Shown piece by piece: positions 35,757-43,560 of a stretch of DNA of 57,380 nt (the first letter of the stretch is position 1; each line of letters begins with the position of its first letter). The notes beneath the pieces were generated by a model. It was not told where the DNA came from, searched no databases, and saw only the letters and a list, made by a program, of their open reading frames with translations. Source of the stretch: Sphingomonas sanguinis NBRC 13937 (GTDB lineage: Bacteria > Pseudomonadota > Alphaproteobacteria > Sphingomonadales > Sphingomonadaceae); assembly GCF_001591005.1 (NCBI RefSeq), contig NZ_BCTY01000021.1:1-57380 (forward strand). The letters run 5' to 3'. The position numbers and the translations under genes are program-made.

Positions 35757-36149
35757 TCAGCGCTCGTCGGCGCGCATGATCGTCAGGACGCGTACCGTCA
35801 CGGATGGGTCTGAGGGGTCTTCCGAGCCGGCGGACAGGTCGGCGTTGTAATAGTCGATCTTCCACATGCAGGCTGCGCCTTCAAAGTCGAACGTGCCGAG
35901 GTCGTGTTCGCCATAAGGGTCGTTCGCGCGCGTGAAGGCGTCATAGCCCCGGATCGCTCGGAGGAGTTCGGCGCGCTTGCGGAAGTTGCGGAAGATGCCA
36001 ACGTCGCCGATCAGTTCGGCGATCCCGCTGGTCATCATGACCCGGTCGGTGCCGGGCTGGGTGATGTGATCGCGCAGCCGGTCGTTGAGGCGCGCGATCG
36101 CGCTGGCGGCATCGGCGGTACTTGCAGGCCGGGGGGTGGCATCGGACAT
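35757..36149 (-). CDS. DUF3768 protein
   Basis: 130 residues from the ATG at 36149 (AAGGAGA upstream). MMTSGIAELIGDVGIFRNFR, YDAFTRANDPYGEHDLGTFD and MWKIDYYNADLSAGSEDPSD are the DUF3768 landmarks. The family is common on alphaproteobacterial plasmids next to ParB-like, ssb and DUF2493 genes; its function is unknown. It is on the strand that would be templated by the incoming T-strand. Confidence 0.75.
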   Translation of the reverse strand: MSDATPRPASTADAASAIARLNDRLRDHITQPGTDRVMMTSGIAELIGDVGIFRNFRKRAELLRAIRGYDAFTRANDPYGEHDLGTFDFEGAACMWKIDYYNADLSAGSEDPSDPSVTVRVLTIMRADER

Positions 36150-36414
36150 GACGGTCTCCTTGACGCTCGAGCCCCGGTGATCGGGGCCTTTCGACACGCG
36201 GCAGGACCGCCGGGGCATAGCCGCCCGGCGCACCCGAAGGGTCGAAACGGCAGTGGAGAAGCCCGCGCCAGCGGGCTTGCGCCGGGCTGCGCCTCGGCGA
36301 GGACGTGCGCGCCAGGAAAGTCCCGGATGATCGCCGGAAGAGAGTAGGGGGCCGCCCTGCCAAGCCGCCCCACCATGCTGGACGAAAGCGGAGCCGACCC
36401 GCTATCCTTCATCG
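36150..36414 (-). promoter_or_regulatory. Hairpin-rich leader upstream of DUF3768
   Basis: Contains stacked perfect hairpins, including GCCCCG/CGGGGC (about 36,171-36,187), CGACCC/GGGTCG around 36,235-36,246 and GCCCGC/GCGGGC (about 36,264-36,279). Comparable hairpin-rich leaders precede ssb and DUF2493, though the shared sequence motif of those two is not clearly present here. It could be an RNA leader or a promoter that forms on single-stranded DNA. Confidence 0.35.
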
Positions 36415-36741
36415 ATGGAGACCGGCGCCGACATCATCGCCCTGTGGCCCCGCTGGCTGGAAAACGTCGGCGAGATGCGTCGGATGAACGCGCTCGTTCG
36501 CGTACGCTGCGCGGTCTGCGGGACGATACTGCGCGTCGACCTCGACGACATCGTTGCCCGCCATGGCGTGGGCTATTCGCTGGTCGACAAGCTGGAGCGC
36601 TGCCGAATGGTCGGCTGTGCGGGCTCGACCTTCTATCTCGCATCGCGGACCTACGGGCAGGCCTGGACGGCGCTGCTGCGCGATCCGGCGTTGCTCGGGA
36701 GCTTCGCGACGTTGCCACCGGTCCGTACCGCGCTCGGTTGA
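36415..36741 (+). CDS. Small Cys-containing protein, possible zinc binder
   Basis: 108 residues. CAVCGTILRVDLDDIVARHG and CRMVGCAGSTFYLASR hold four cysteines spaced like a divergent zinc ribbon (CxxC...CxxxxC). No catalytic motif. It sits 12 bp ahead of the SRAP gene on the same strand, so the pair may be one transcript. The function is unknown, but the fold suggests nucleic-acid binding. Confidence 0.6.
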   Translation: METGADIIALWPRWLENVGEMRRMNALVRVRCAVCGTILRVDLDDIVARHGVGYSLVDKLERCRMVGCAGSTFYLASRTYGQAWTALLRDPALLGSFATLPPVRTALG

Positions 36742-36753
36742 CGGCCCACAGCG

Positions 36754-37407
36754 ATGTGCACCAACTACCGCCGCACCAAGGGCTTCGATCAAGTCTGCGA
36801 GGAGTTCTACGAGACGCGCATCCCCGTACGCTTTCCCGAGCGTCATCAGGCACCCAATCTGGAGCCGCAGCCCGAGGTTCGTCCCACCAATCGCGCGGTC
36901 GTCTTGCGCGCGCAGGAGGACGGGGTTGCGCTGACCTGGATGCGCTGGGGATTGATCCCCTTCTTCCATAAGGGGCCGGTCAGCGGCTGGAAGGCTGCGA
37001 CGTTCAATGCCCGTGCCGAGGGCGTGAAGACGGCGCCGTCGTTTCGCGATGCCTTCAAGCGACGCCGCTGCCTCATCGCTGCCGAAGGGTGGGTCGAGTG
37101 GAAGGGGGAGGGCAAGCCGAAACCCAAATTCTACGTCGCTCCGCGGGACGGCGCACCGATCTGCTTCGCCGGCCTGTGGGATCGGGCGAGGACGCAGGAC
37201 GCGGGCGAGATCGAGAGCTTCACGATGGTGACGCAGCCGCCGGGCGCGCTGAGTGATCTCCATGACCGCGCGCCGGTTGTGTTGCGGCAGGAGGATTGGG
37301 CGCGTTGGCTCGATCTGGAGGCGCCGGTCGATGACCTGCTGACGACCGAGCCCGCCGATCTCTATAGCATCCGGCCGTTTCACGAGGTCACCGGCGGCCT
37401 GCTCTGA
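36754..37407 (+). CDS. SRAP-family protein (YedK/HMCES-like)
   Basis: 217 residues. MCTNYRRTKG puts the catalytic Cys at position 2. ATFNARAEGVKTAPSFRDAF, CLIAAEGWVEWKGEGKPKPK and DLHDRAPVVL give the Asn, Glu and His of the active site. SRAP proteins form a covalent thiazolidine with abasic sites in single-stranded DNA and shield them. On a conjugative plasmid this could protect the incoming single strand. Unlike most neighbours it is on the + strand, so it would be expressed only after second-strand synthesis. Confidence 0.9.
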   Translation: MCTNYRRTKGFDQVCEEFYETRIPVRFPERHQAPNLEPQPEVRPTNRAVVLRAQEDGVALTWMRWGLIPFFHKGPVSGWKAATFNARAEGVKTAPSFRDAFKRRRCLIAAEGWVEWKGEGKPKPKFYVAPRDGAPICFAGLWDRARTQDAGEIESFTMVTQPPGALSDLHDRAPVVLRQEDWARWLDLEAPVDDLLTTEPADLYSIRPFHEVTGGLL

Positions 37408-37420
37408 GGCCGTCAGGTAG

Positions 37421-37612
37421 TCAGCCGTCGGCCTCGTCGATCAGCTTCTGCACGCGGGCGATGGGGTTATCGTCGATCGGTCGGATCGTCTCGTCGCATC
37501 CCGGACAATCGATCGTCCGCGCGAGGCGAAGCGTCTTGAACGCGATGTTGAGTGTCCGACCGCACGCCGGGCATTCGGTTTGCGCGGCGATGTCATCGAG
37601 CTCGTGCGCCAT
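37421..37612 (-). CDS. Small zinc-ribbon protein
   Basis: 63 residues from the ATG at 37612. Two CxxC pairs (ECPACGRTL and DCPGCDETI) separated by 19 residues form a zinc ribbon, followed by an acidic helix (PIARVQKLIDEADG). It likely binds nucleic acid or a protein partner. It ends 13 bp from the convergent SRAP gene. No family name can be assigned. Confidence 0.6.
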   Translation of the reverse strand: MAHELDDIAAQTECPACGRTLNIAFKTLRLARTIDCPGCDETIRPIDDNPIARVQKLIDEADG

Positions 37613-37666
37613 CGCGCGACGATAGCCGGGATCAGCGGATCTGGTGAGCCGGTGAACCGCTCCACC

Positions 37667-37699
37667 GGGCCCGGGCGGGTTCGATGCCCGCCCGGGCCC
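37667..37699 (-). terminator. Strong hairpin between two small genes
   Basis: GGGCCCGGGCGGG (37,667-37,679) pairs with CCCGCCCGGGCCC (37,687-37,699) around a 7-nt loop. It lies downstream of the small membrane-protein gene. No U-tract follows on either strand, so it may be a stem that blocks exonucleases rather than a true terminator. Confidence 0.45.
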
Positions 37700-37745
37700 T
37701 TGGTCGAGACGGGGAGGGGAGGGGGGCCTTTCAGCCCCCGGGATG

Positions 37746-37910
37746 TCAGGCAAAAGGGTCGTATTCGTTGACGATGATGTGCGAGCTGTCGTGATCTTCG
37801 GCGGTGATGACGGCGTATTGGGTGCCGATGGCGATGACCATGGTGGCGACCATGAGGCTGCGGGCGAGGCTGAGGGCGGATTTGCGGGCGATCCAGATGT
37901 CGTTGAACAT
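37746..37910 (-). CDS. Small single-helix membrane protein
   Basis: 54 residues from the ATG at 37910 (AGGAGCCTC upstream). A basic N-terminus leads to one transmembrane segment (LARSLMVATMVIAIGTQYAV) and an acidic tail ending HIIVNEYDPFA. No family recognised. It has a long hairpin-containing leader. Confidence 0.55.
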   Translation of the reverse strand: MFNDIWIARKSALSLARSLMVATMVIAIGTQYAVITAEDHDSSHIIVNEYDPFA

Positions 37911-38548
37911 GTCCGAGGCTCCTGTGAAGCCGACGGGGTTCATCCCCGCTCGACAGGCGCCCGACAGGACGGGGAGGGGCCGCGATCACTTTTTGCCGGC
38001 ACGGCAAAAAGCCGTAGCGAAGCGCCCGGACCCTTCACGGGTTGATCGTACAAGGACCCGCACCGGCCCAAGGATTGCGCCTCCAAGAGCGGGGTGAACC
38101 TCGTCGGCCGGGAGCGTCGTGGCTGAAGCACTGGGCCGCCCTCGACGTCCACCACGTCGGCGATCCGGTCGCTCCCTTTCCTCGCGCGCCCACTCCGCGT
38201 GCCGCGATGGCAAGACCAGTGCTATGCGCCAGCGATCCTATTGCGCTCGACAGGCACAGCGCGCCGGTTGCCTGCGATCGGCCCCGTTGTGCGCCACTGC
38301 CTTCGTCAGCTGATCGTCACCCGGATGGGCCGAGACCCGTCAGGGGCTCGGTGGAGCGTCAAGCGGAATAGAGCGGCGGTCCCGGCGACAGCCGGGAGAC
38401 GTCGACGATGTGTTCTGCTACGGGGACTGGAACAGCAGCGTCATACCTGCGGTGCGTTGCCGGTCGAGGTCGGATACTGATCCTTCGCACCGGGCAAGGG
38501 GAGGGGGTACCGCCGGCATGGGTGCCCCACCCGCCTGCAAAGCATCGA
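37911..38548. other. Leader and gene-free interval with a perfect hairpin
   Basis: No credible gene. CTTTTTGCCG (37,989-37,998) and CGGCAAAAAG (38,002-38,011) form a perfect 10-bp stem with a 3-nt loop about 80 bp upstream of the small membrane-protein start. It could act as an attenuator or, on the T-strand, as an ssDNA hairpin. GAGACGTCGACGA at about 38,397 repeats the motif seen at about 35,459. Confidence 0.4.
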
Positions 38549-39013
38549 TCAGTCGAAGCCCTCGCGCGGCGGCTGCGCGCTCGGCGGGACGTAGGTGGCA
38601 TTCTTGACCGTCTCCTCGTGACGCAAAACCCAGTCGAGCGGACCGGTAGGCCAGAAGCGGGCCGGCGCGATGACGCGGCCATCGAACTCAAGCGGCGTCG
38701 CGTAGCGGGTGGCGACAGCGGCGAGCACGTTCAGGATGATGAGCGTCAGCAGCAGCCAGAGCAGGCTGCAGAGTGCTGTCCGGCCCATGCCGGTTGCGCC
38801 TCCGAACCAACCCAGGCCGCTCGTCATCGTGACCGCGAGGCCCTGCGCGGCGAGAAGGCCGACAATCCCCGCCGGCACCATCAGCTTGAGACGCAGGATC
38901 GCCGACCAGAATAGTCCGGCGATGAGGTGGGGCAGCAGCAACACGCCGATGCCGATGGCGATGAGCCGCGCATCGTCGGGAAGCGCTGCAAGGAAGGCAG
39001 GATCGAAACGCAT
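38549..39013 (-). CDS. Membrane protein of unknown function
   Basis: 154 residues with three hydrophobic segments (LIAIGIGVLLLPHLIAGLFW, LMVPAGIVGLLAAQGLAVTM, ALCSLLWLLLTLIILNVLAA) and a soluble C-terminus containing RFWPTGPLDWVLRHEETVKN. The ATG overlaps the stop of the upstream gene (TGATG). It is paired with the larger membrane protein encoded upstream. No family recognised. Confidence 0.6.
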   Translation of the reverse strand: MRFDPAFLAALPDDARLIAIGIGVLLLPHLIAGLFWSAILRLKLMVPAGIVGLLAAQGLAVTMTSGLGWFGGATGMGRTALCSLLWLLLTLIILNVLAAVATRYATPLEFDGRVIAPARFWPTGPLDWVLRHEETVKNATYVPPSAQPPREGFD

Positions 39014-39945
39014 CAGCGCAGCAGCCAGGACAAGCCCTGTGCCACGGCAGCGCGGGCACGTTCGCGCTTGCCGACAGGGGGGGGCGGTGCGGGAGCGGGA
39101 TCTGCGTCAGGAAGGACGGAGGTTAGCGCCTGCTCTGAATAGTTCAGCACCAGCATGTTTCGGATACGCGCGGCGGGGAGGTAGATGGCGCCGCCAACCG
39201 GCTTTGCCTCCTCCACCACCAGTCCGGCAGCGACCGACGCGCCCGCATCGTCACGCCGCATCATCGAGCCCCAGCTGCGCGGCAAGCTGAGATGACCCTT
39301 CTCCTTGGGTTTGCCGCCGATCATGTAGATGAAGCGATTGGGCTCCGACAGGGTCAGCGCCTTGATCTCGCCGTCGTCCGACAGACGGATATCGGCGATC
39401 CCTCCCGCGTAGCCGAGGCCGCGACCGTCTTCGACCGCGTCGGTGAGGACATAGGCGAGCTGGAAATAGCCATGGTTCGTCGGATCGATGATGTGCTGGA
39501 ATGCCCAGCCCTGGGTGTGGCTGTCGAGCCCGTCGAGCACCAGCGCCAATCCCCTGTGCCGGATCATGACGGCGACGAGATAGGACAGGAAGATGAGGAT
39601 GAAGGCAAACTCGATCAGGCCGAGCGGCTCGCCCGGGCCGAGTTCGCGGGCATTGGGACCTGAGGTCGGGCGGATCATCAAACCGGCGACGACGCGATAA
39701 GGCGAGACCAGCCCAGGTCGTTCGGGCCCGCTGAGAATTGCGACGATCCCGTCGCACACGATCGCACCGAACAGATGCGCCGCGAGGCTGATGCCACCCG
39801 CCAGCGCGAGGCTGTTGAGCGCGGTAAGCGGTTGATCGGGCCGTCGTACGCCGTGGCGTCGGCCCAGATTGTTCCAGAAGATAAGCCCGGTGATGCCCGG
39901 GAGCAGCCACAGCAGCGCGGTAAGAAGGGAAAAAGTGAGGCTCAA
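39013..39945 (-). CDS. Membrane protein of unknown function
   Basis: 310 residues from a TTG at 39945. Four hydrophobic segments (LLTALLWLLPGITGLIFW, ALAGGISLAAHLFGAIVCDG, around MIRPT, LIEFAFILIFLSYLVAVMIR) precede a soluble domain with FQHIIDPTNHGYFQLAYVLT and YMIGGKPKEKGHLSLPRSWG. The soluble part is probably cytoplasmic. It is coupled to the 154-residue membrane protein by overlapping codons. I do not recognise the family; envelope remodelling or surface exclusion are only guesses. Confidence 0.6.
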   Translation of the reverse strand: MSLTFSLLTALLWLLPGITGLIFWNNLGRRHGVRRPDQPLTALNSLALAGGISLAAHLFGAIVCDGIVAILSGPERPGLVSPYRVVAGLMIRPTSGPNARELGPGEPLGLIEFAFILIFLSYLVAVMIRHRGLALVLDGLDSHTQGWAFQHIIDPTNHGYFQLAYVLTDAVEDGRGLGYAGGIADIRLSDDGEIKALTLSEPNRFIYMIGGKPKEKGHLSLPRSWGSMMRRDDAGASVAAGLVVEEAKPVGGAIYLPAARIRNMLVLNYSEQALTSVLPDADPAPAPPPPVGKRERARAAVAQGLSWLLR

Positions 39946-39955
39946 TGTGAGACGT

Positions 39956-40132
39956 TCAGCGTCGCGTGGTCTCGTTATTGGTTACCGCCTGGGGCGCGTC
40001 GACCGCGGTGCCTTCGCGACGGGTGCGCTCGGTCTGCGCCTGCGACAGGCGCCGAGCGAGCTGGAAATAGCCACCCGCAGCTGCGGCTGCGCGACCGATC
40101 GCGCGCTGCTGCCTGACGTTCGTGACGAGCAT
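39956..40132 (-). CDS. Small basic protein of unknown function
   Basis: 58 residues: MLVTNVRQQRAIGRAAAAGG, FQLARRLSQAQTERTRRE, ending VTNNETTRR. GGGAGA lies 8-9 nt before the ATG. Helical and strongly basic. It is 10 bp upstream of the 310-residue membrane-protein gene and probably the first gene of that three-gene transcript. Confidence 0.5.
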   Translation of the reverse strand: MLVTNVRQQRAIGRAAAAAGGYFQLARRLSQAQTERTRREGTAVDAPQAVTNNETTRR

Positions 40133-40316
40133 TGCATCATCTCCCGGCCGAGGGGTCTTGGCCGCTTGTGGTCAACATAACGCTCGAAACGGTAAAAAGG
40201 TAGAGTGCGGGATCACGTCATCGGCGCGAGCACGGTCCTTCGACCTGCCACTTGGGCATCGTGTCTCAACCGACAAAGGTTAGGAAGGGATGCCTGGCGC
40301 GAGGCAGCACGAAAGA

Positions 40317-40340
40317 GCCCGGGAGCCGAAGCTCCCGGGC
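40317..40340 (-). terminator. Terminator-like hairpin downstream of ssb
   Basis: GCCCGGGAGC and GCTCCCGGGC pair perfectly over 10 bp around a 4-nt loop that reads TTCG on the - strand, followed by TCTTTCG. It is 13 bp past the ssb stop and should end the ssb transcript. Confidence 0.75.
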
Positions 40341-40352
40341 CGCCCGCCCCGA

Positions 40353-40760
40353 TCAGAAGGGGATGTCGTCGTCCTCATTGTCCTGCGCGGCGCCCTGCTG
40401 CTGCTGGCGGGACTTGCCGTAGGAGAGGAAGGTGACCTCGTCGGCGATAATTTCGACGCCGAACCGCTCGATGTCCTGTTGGTCGGTCCAGCGGGTGTAG
40501 TGGATCCGACCGCGCACCATCACCTTCTGGCCCTTCTCGACATATTCGGCGACGGTCTTGGCGACACCGTTGAAGCAGGTGATCCGGTGCCATTCGGTAT
40601 CCTCGAGTCGGCGGCCGTTTTCCTTGAGGACCTTGCCCTCACTGTCGCGCTTCGGCCGCGAGGTCGCGAGGCTGAAGCTGGTGATCTTGGTGCCGCCCTG
40701 GGTGGTGCGGGTCTCGGGGGCGGCGCCGACGTTGCCGGCGAGGATGACGAGGTTCTGCAT
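40353..40760 (-). CDS. ssb: Single-stranded DNA-binding protein
   Basis: 135 residues. The OB-fold starts MQNLVILAGNVGAAPETRTT, with ITSFSLATSRP, EWHRITCFNGVAKTVAEYVE and VMVRGRIHYTRWTDQ, then a short linker and the acidic tip DNEDDDIPF that recruits partner proteins. It would coat the incoming T-strand and suppress the host SOS response. It has a long hairpin-rich leader and a perfect downstream hairpin, so it is probably transcribed alone. Its presence is typical of plasmid leading regions. Confidence 0.95.
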   Translation of the reverse strand: MQNLVILAGNVGAAPETRTTQGGTKITSFSLATSRPKRDSEGKVLKENGRRLEDTEWHRITCFNGVAKTVAEYVEKGQKVMVRGRIHYTRWTDQQDIERFGVEIIADEVTFLSYGKSRQQQQGAAQDNEDDDIPF

Positions 40761-40920
40761 GTCGAGGTTCCTTTGTCCTGCTCGAGGGTTCGTTCCCTCG
40801 GCTGAACACCGTCAAAGACGGCCAGGCCGGTGGCTCCACCGGAGCGCGCAGACGCGAAGGGAAACCCCATGGCGAGGAGTGGTGCGGGCAGCCGCGAAGC
40901 GGCAACTCGGTCCGAAGCCA
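40761..40920 (-). promoter_or_regulatory. Structured leader of ssb with shared motif
   Basis: On the - strand it contains a block GTTGCCGC...GCGGCTGCCCGC.CCAC followed by hairpins CCGGTGG/CCACCGG, CCGTC/GACGG and CGAGGG/CCCTCG before the ATG. The GTTGCCGC...GGCTGCCCGC.CCAC block is repeated upstream of DUF2493 (about 43,467-43,494). It is a candidate RNA regulatory element or ssDNA promoter. Confidence 0.5.
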
Positions 40921-41647
40921 TGCGGGTTGGAGCCGATGGACGGCCGGCTTAGGTCGTTCAGTGAGGAGAGGGGATGGACCCTCTTCAGGCAGTCGAGCGG
41001 AACCACGATATTCGTGAAACCGCATCCGGCCTGCGACCTCGCTGCCACCCCCGCCCCGGATTCGGGCGGCACCTTCGATCGTCGTTCCCCCACTGACCTG
41101 CGCTGCAATCGCATCGAGGGCTGGAGCGATCGAACGGTTGCGGGCCGAACCGGAGCAGCACCATCATCCTTCATACCAATGCATGTCGAGGCACGTTGCC
41201 GACAGGGGACGTCAGGGGCGAGCAGGGGGGCGCGGCTGCGACACCGACCCTCCCAACGCCACAGGCATACGCGCCTTGGCCGAACCGCGCCCGAAGTCGA
41301 GAATGTTCCCTATACAACGACGCTCCGCGCAGCCTGGGGCGATCGAGCAACGAACGCGGACGTCTGATACCTCCTCTCGACAGGGGGTGGGAAGCCTGGT
41401 GCCGACCCCACGCGACGCCGGCTTCTCCGACGTCGGCGGCAGCCCGGTCTCTCCTATGAGCCCCGCCGATCAGTTGCGAGCAGACCTCAATACCCGGACC
41501 CGGGTTCGCCGAGCGGTCGGGCAGGCGACCTCCGCTCGACGATCCCCTGATCCGATGAACGGCTCGATCGCGCGGCCGAACCGGTCGGCGCGTGTCGAGG
41601 GGCGACAACCAACCGGCCGATGGCGCGCTCGCGCCCGCCGTCCGCAA
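40921..41647. other. Gene-free interval upstream of the ssb leader
   Basis: About 730 bp without a protein-like frame on either strand. The composition is Arg/Pro/Ser-coding noise. No terminator beyond mucR, tRNA or repeat family was seen. Confidence 0.35.
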
Positions 41648-42145
41648 TCAGGCCGGCGTGACGGCGCCCTTCGCGCGGCGGGGCTTGCGCGCCGGCACGG
41701 CCGACGCCGCGGTCGTCTCGGCCGGTGTCTTGGGCTTGCGACCGAGGCCGATCTTCTTCGCCATGGCACGCCGCGCCTCGCTGTAGGCGGGCGCGACCAT
41801 CGGATAGTCGGGCTTCAGCTTGTAGCGTGCGCGATACTCATCCGGGGTCAGGCCGTGCGTGGAGAGGTGCCGGCGCAAGGTCCGATAGGGCTTTCCGTCG
41901 ATCATCGAGATGATGCGATCGGGTGAGGCCAGGGATTTGCGCACGGTGACGGCAGGAGCGTGATCGACCGCAGTGACTTCGACGGCGTCCTCTGAGGCTT
42001 CGCCGCTGACCAATTGCGTGATCGACGCGTAAATCGCTGTCAGAAAGGCGGGCACGGCCTCCGGATCGGCGCGCGTGTTCGGGTTCGATAGCCAGGCTGC
42101 GGTCACTTCGGTGGCGAGTTCGATCGTGTTCACAGTCTCGGTCAT
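41648..42145 (-). CDS. MucR/Ros-type regulator lacking zinc cysteines
   Basis: 165 residues from the ATG at 42145. The N-terminal TVNTIELATEVTAAWLSNPN and ITQLVSGEA, then IISMIDGKPYRTLRRHLSTH, GLTPDEYRARYKLKPDYPMV and YSEARRAMAKKIGLG, follow the Ros/MucR pattern. The CxxC pair that normally precedes the DGK..R.L.RHL segment is replaced by non-cysteine residues, as in the zinc-free members known from rhizobia. A Lys/Arg/Ala-rich tail follows. It probably represses plasmid genes by binding AT-rich DNA. A tandem 10-bp repeat lies about 90 bp upstream. Confidence 0.8.
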   Translation of the reverse strand: MTETVNTIELATEVTAAWLSNPNTRADPEAVPAFLTAIYASITQLVSGEASEDAVEVTAVDHAPAVTVRKSLASPDRIISMIDGKPYRTLRRHLSTHGLTPDEYRARYKLKPDYPMVAPAYSEARRAMAKKIGLGRKPKTPAETTAASAVPARKPRRAKGAVTPA

Positions 42146-42237
42146 CCTGTCCCTTTCCGTCGTCCACCACAGGGTGGATGCGACGATCACGCAGCGCGCT
42201 CGGAAGAGATAATAGCATTGGTGCAGCGACGTGCCAC

Positions 42238-42257
42238 TGATAACCGCTGATAACCGC
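42238..42257. repeat. Tandem TGATAACCGC repeat upstream of mucR
   Basis: Two direct, adjacent copies of a 10-bp unit about 93 bp upstream of the MucR-like start. Position suggests an operator, perhaps for autoregulation. It is the only such tandem seen nearby. Confidence 0.4.
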
Positions 42258-42382
42258 TGTTGCGTGCGATGCGATGTCGATCGCGGAAAAGCGAAACGCC
42301 AAGGCTGCCGGACACCGCCAGGAAATGGGGACCAGCCCCCTCATAGCGAGGACCGCCGGCGCACCGGCGGTCCCGTCGTCGA

Positions 42383-43342
42383 TCAGGCGCGACTGACCTC
42401 GCGCTTCTGATCGAGCGCGGCCGGGGGCGTCCCGAGCGGTCCCCGGCGGCCGACGACGCGGACGCCCGCTTTCTTGGCATCGATGACGAGGCGCTCGGTC
42501 ACGCCATTGCCCTGAAAGGCGATGAGATAGCGCGGGCGGAGCGACAGCATCTGCTCGTTGCGACGAAAACCGGCGCGATCGCCGAGCTTGCGGTCGAGAC
42601 CGAATCGAACCTGCTGGACGCCGTGCTGCTCGGCCCAGGACGCCGCGATGCGCTCGATCCCCTTCATGTCGCCGCCATGGACGAGGTACATGTCCCCGAC
42701 CCGCTCGCGGACGGCGTTGAGCGTGCGCAGGAGATTGTCGCCGAACGTCTTCATGTCCCCGTCGCAGGTGAACGTCAGCCGGCCGCCGGCGAAGACGACG
42801 GGGGTTCCGACCGCGGTGTTGGCATCGCGGACGCGCTCACGCCGCGCGCGCAAGAACGCCTGACCATCGACGATTGCCGAGGTAACCCCCAGTGAGATGC
42901 GATTGCCGGTGGCGGGCACCCAGGATCGACCGGTCTCGCGCATGTAATGCGCCGCGGCAGTGTCGCGCATCTGCTCGTAGCAGCCGGCCGCCTCCTCGAT
43001 CTTCTTCGCGAGCTCGACCTTCTCCTCAAGGTTCGTGCTGTTGATCTCGGAGCCGTCCTGCTCGGCGATCAGCAGTCTGATCTCGTCGGTAAGACGATCG
43101 ATGGTGGCGTGCTTCTTCGCGGCCGCGCGGTGGAACAGGTTCACCAGGCCCCAGCCCAATTCCTCGATGTCGCGCTCCAGGGACGTGTTGAAGAGGGTCG
43201 CGAAGAGGTCGCTCCAGATCGCTGTCGTGGTCTGATCGAGGGCCTCGCTCGGGGGCGGTGCCATCCCGGGCAGTTCGTCGGAGCGCGGCTCGAGGTGGCC
43301 CAGTTCGAGAGCGGCGAGCGCCGCGGCGAGGGAGGTAGTCAT
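42383..43342 (-). CDS. DUF2493 (SLOG-fold) protein
   Basis: 319 residues. The N-terminal half is helical (LFATLFNTSLERDIEELGWG, TNLEEKVELAKKIEEAAGCY). The C-terminal half has VVFAGGRLTFTCDGDMKTFG, MYLVHGGDMKGIERIAASWA and YLIAFQGNGVTERLVIDAKK, the DUF2493/YspA SLOG Rossmann fold thought to bind nucleotide-derived ligands. It is a regular member of plasmid leading regions, with unknown function. Long hairpin leader upstream. Confidence 0.8.
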   Translation of the reverse strand: MTTSLAAALAALELGHLEPRSDELPGMAPPPSEALDQTTTAIWSDLFATLFNTSLERDIEELGWGLVNLFHRAAAKKHATIDRLTDEIRLLIAEQDGSEINSTNLEEKVELAKKIEEAAGCYEQMRDTAAAHYMRETGRSWVPATGNRISLGVTSAIVDGQAFLRARRERVRDANTAVGTPVVFAGGRLTFTCDGDMKTFGDNLLRTLNAVRERVGDMYLVHGGDMKGIERIAASWAEQHGVQQVRFGLDRKLGDRAGFRRNEQMLSLRPRYLIAFQGNGVTERLVIDAKKAGVRVVGRRGPLGTPPAALDQKREVSRA

Positions 43343-43560
43343 GGCGACAGCCTTTCATTGCAGAGGCCGGCGGCCTTTTCCGCCGGATGCGCACCTCCTG
43401 GGACGCCGCACTAGAGCCCCACGCACCGCCGCTTCGCGGCGGGGAACCTGCGAAAGTCGGGGTGGCGCGGGCAGCCGTGGTACGCGGCAACACGGCCCGG
43501 CTTTCGCGGGTTGCGGGGGGATCGCGGGGGCCCATGTGCCGCATCCCTCCGGCGAAAAGG
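43343..43560 (-). promoter_or_regulatory. Structured leader of DUF2493 with shared motif
   Basis: Read on the - strand: the GTTGCCGC...GGCTGCCCGCGCCAC block also seen before ssb, then perfect hairpins CCGCCGC/GCGGCGG (about 43,427-43,443) and CCGGCGG/CCGCCGG (about 43,367-43,386). Conservation of the block ahead of two unrelated genes argues for a shared control element. Confidence 0.5.
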
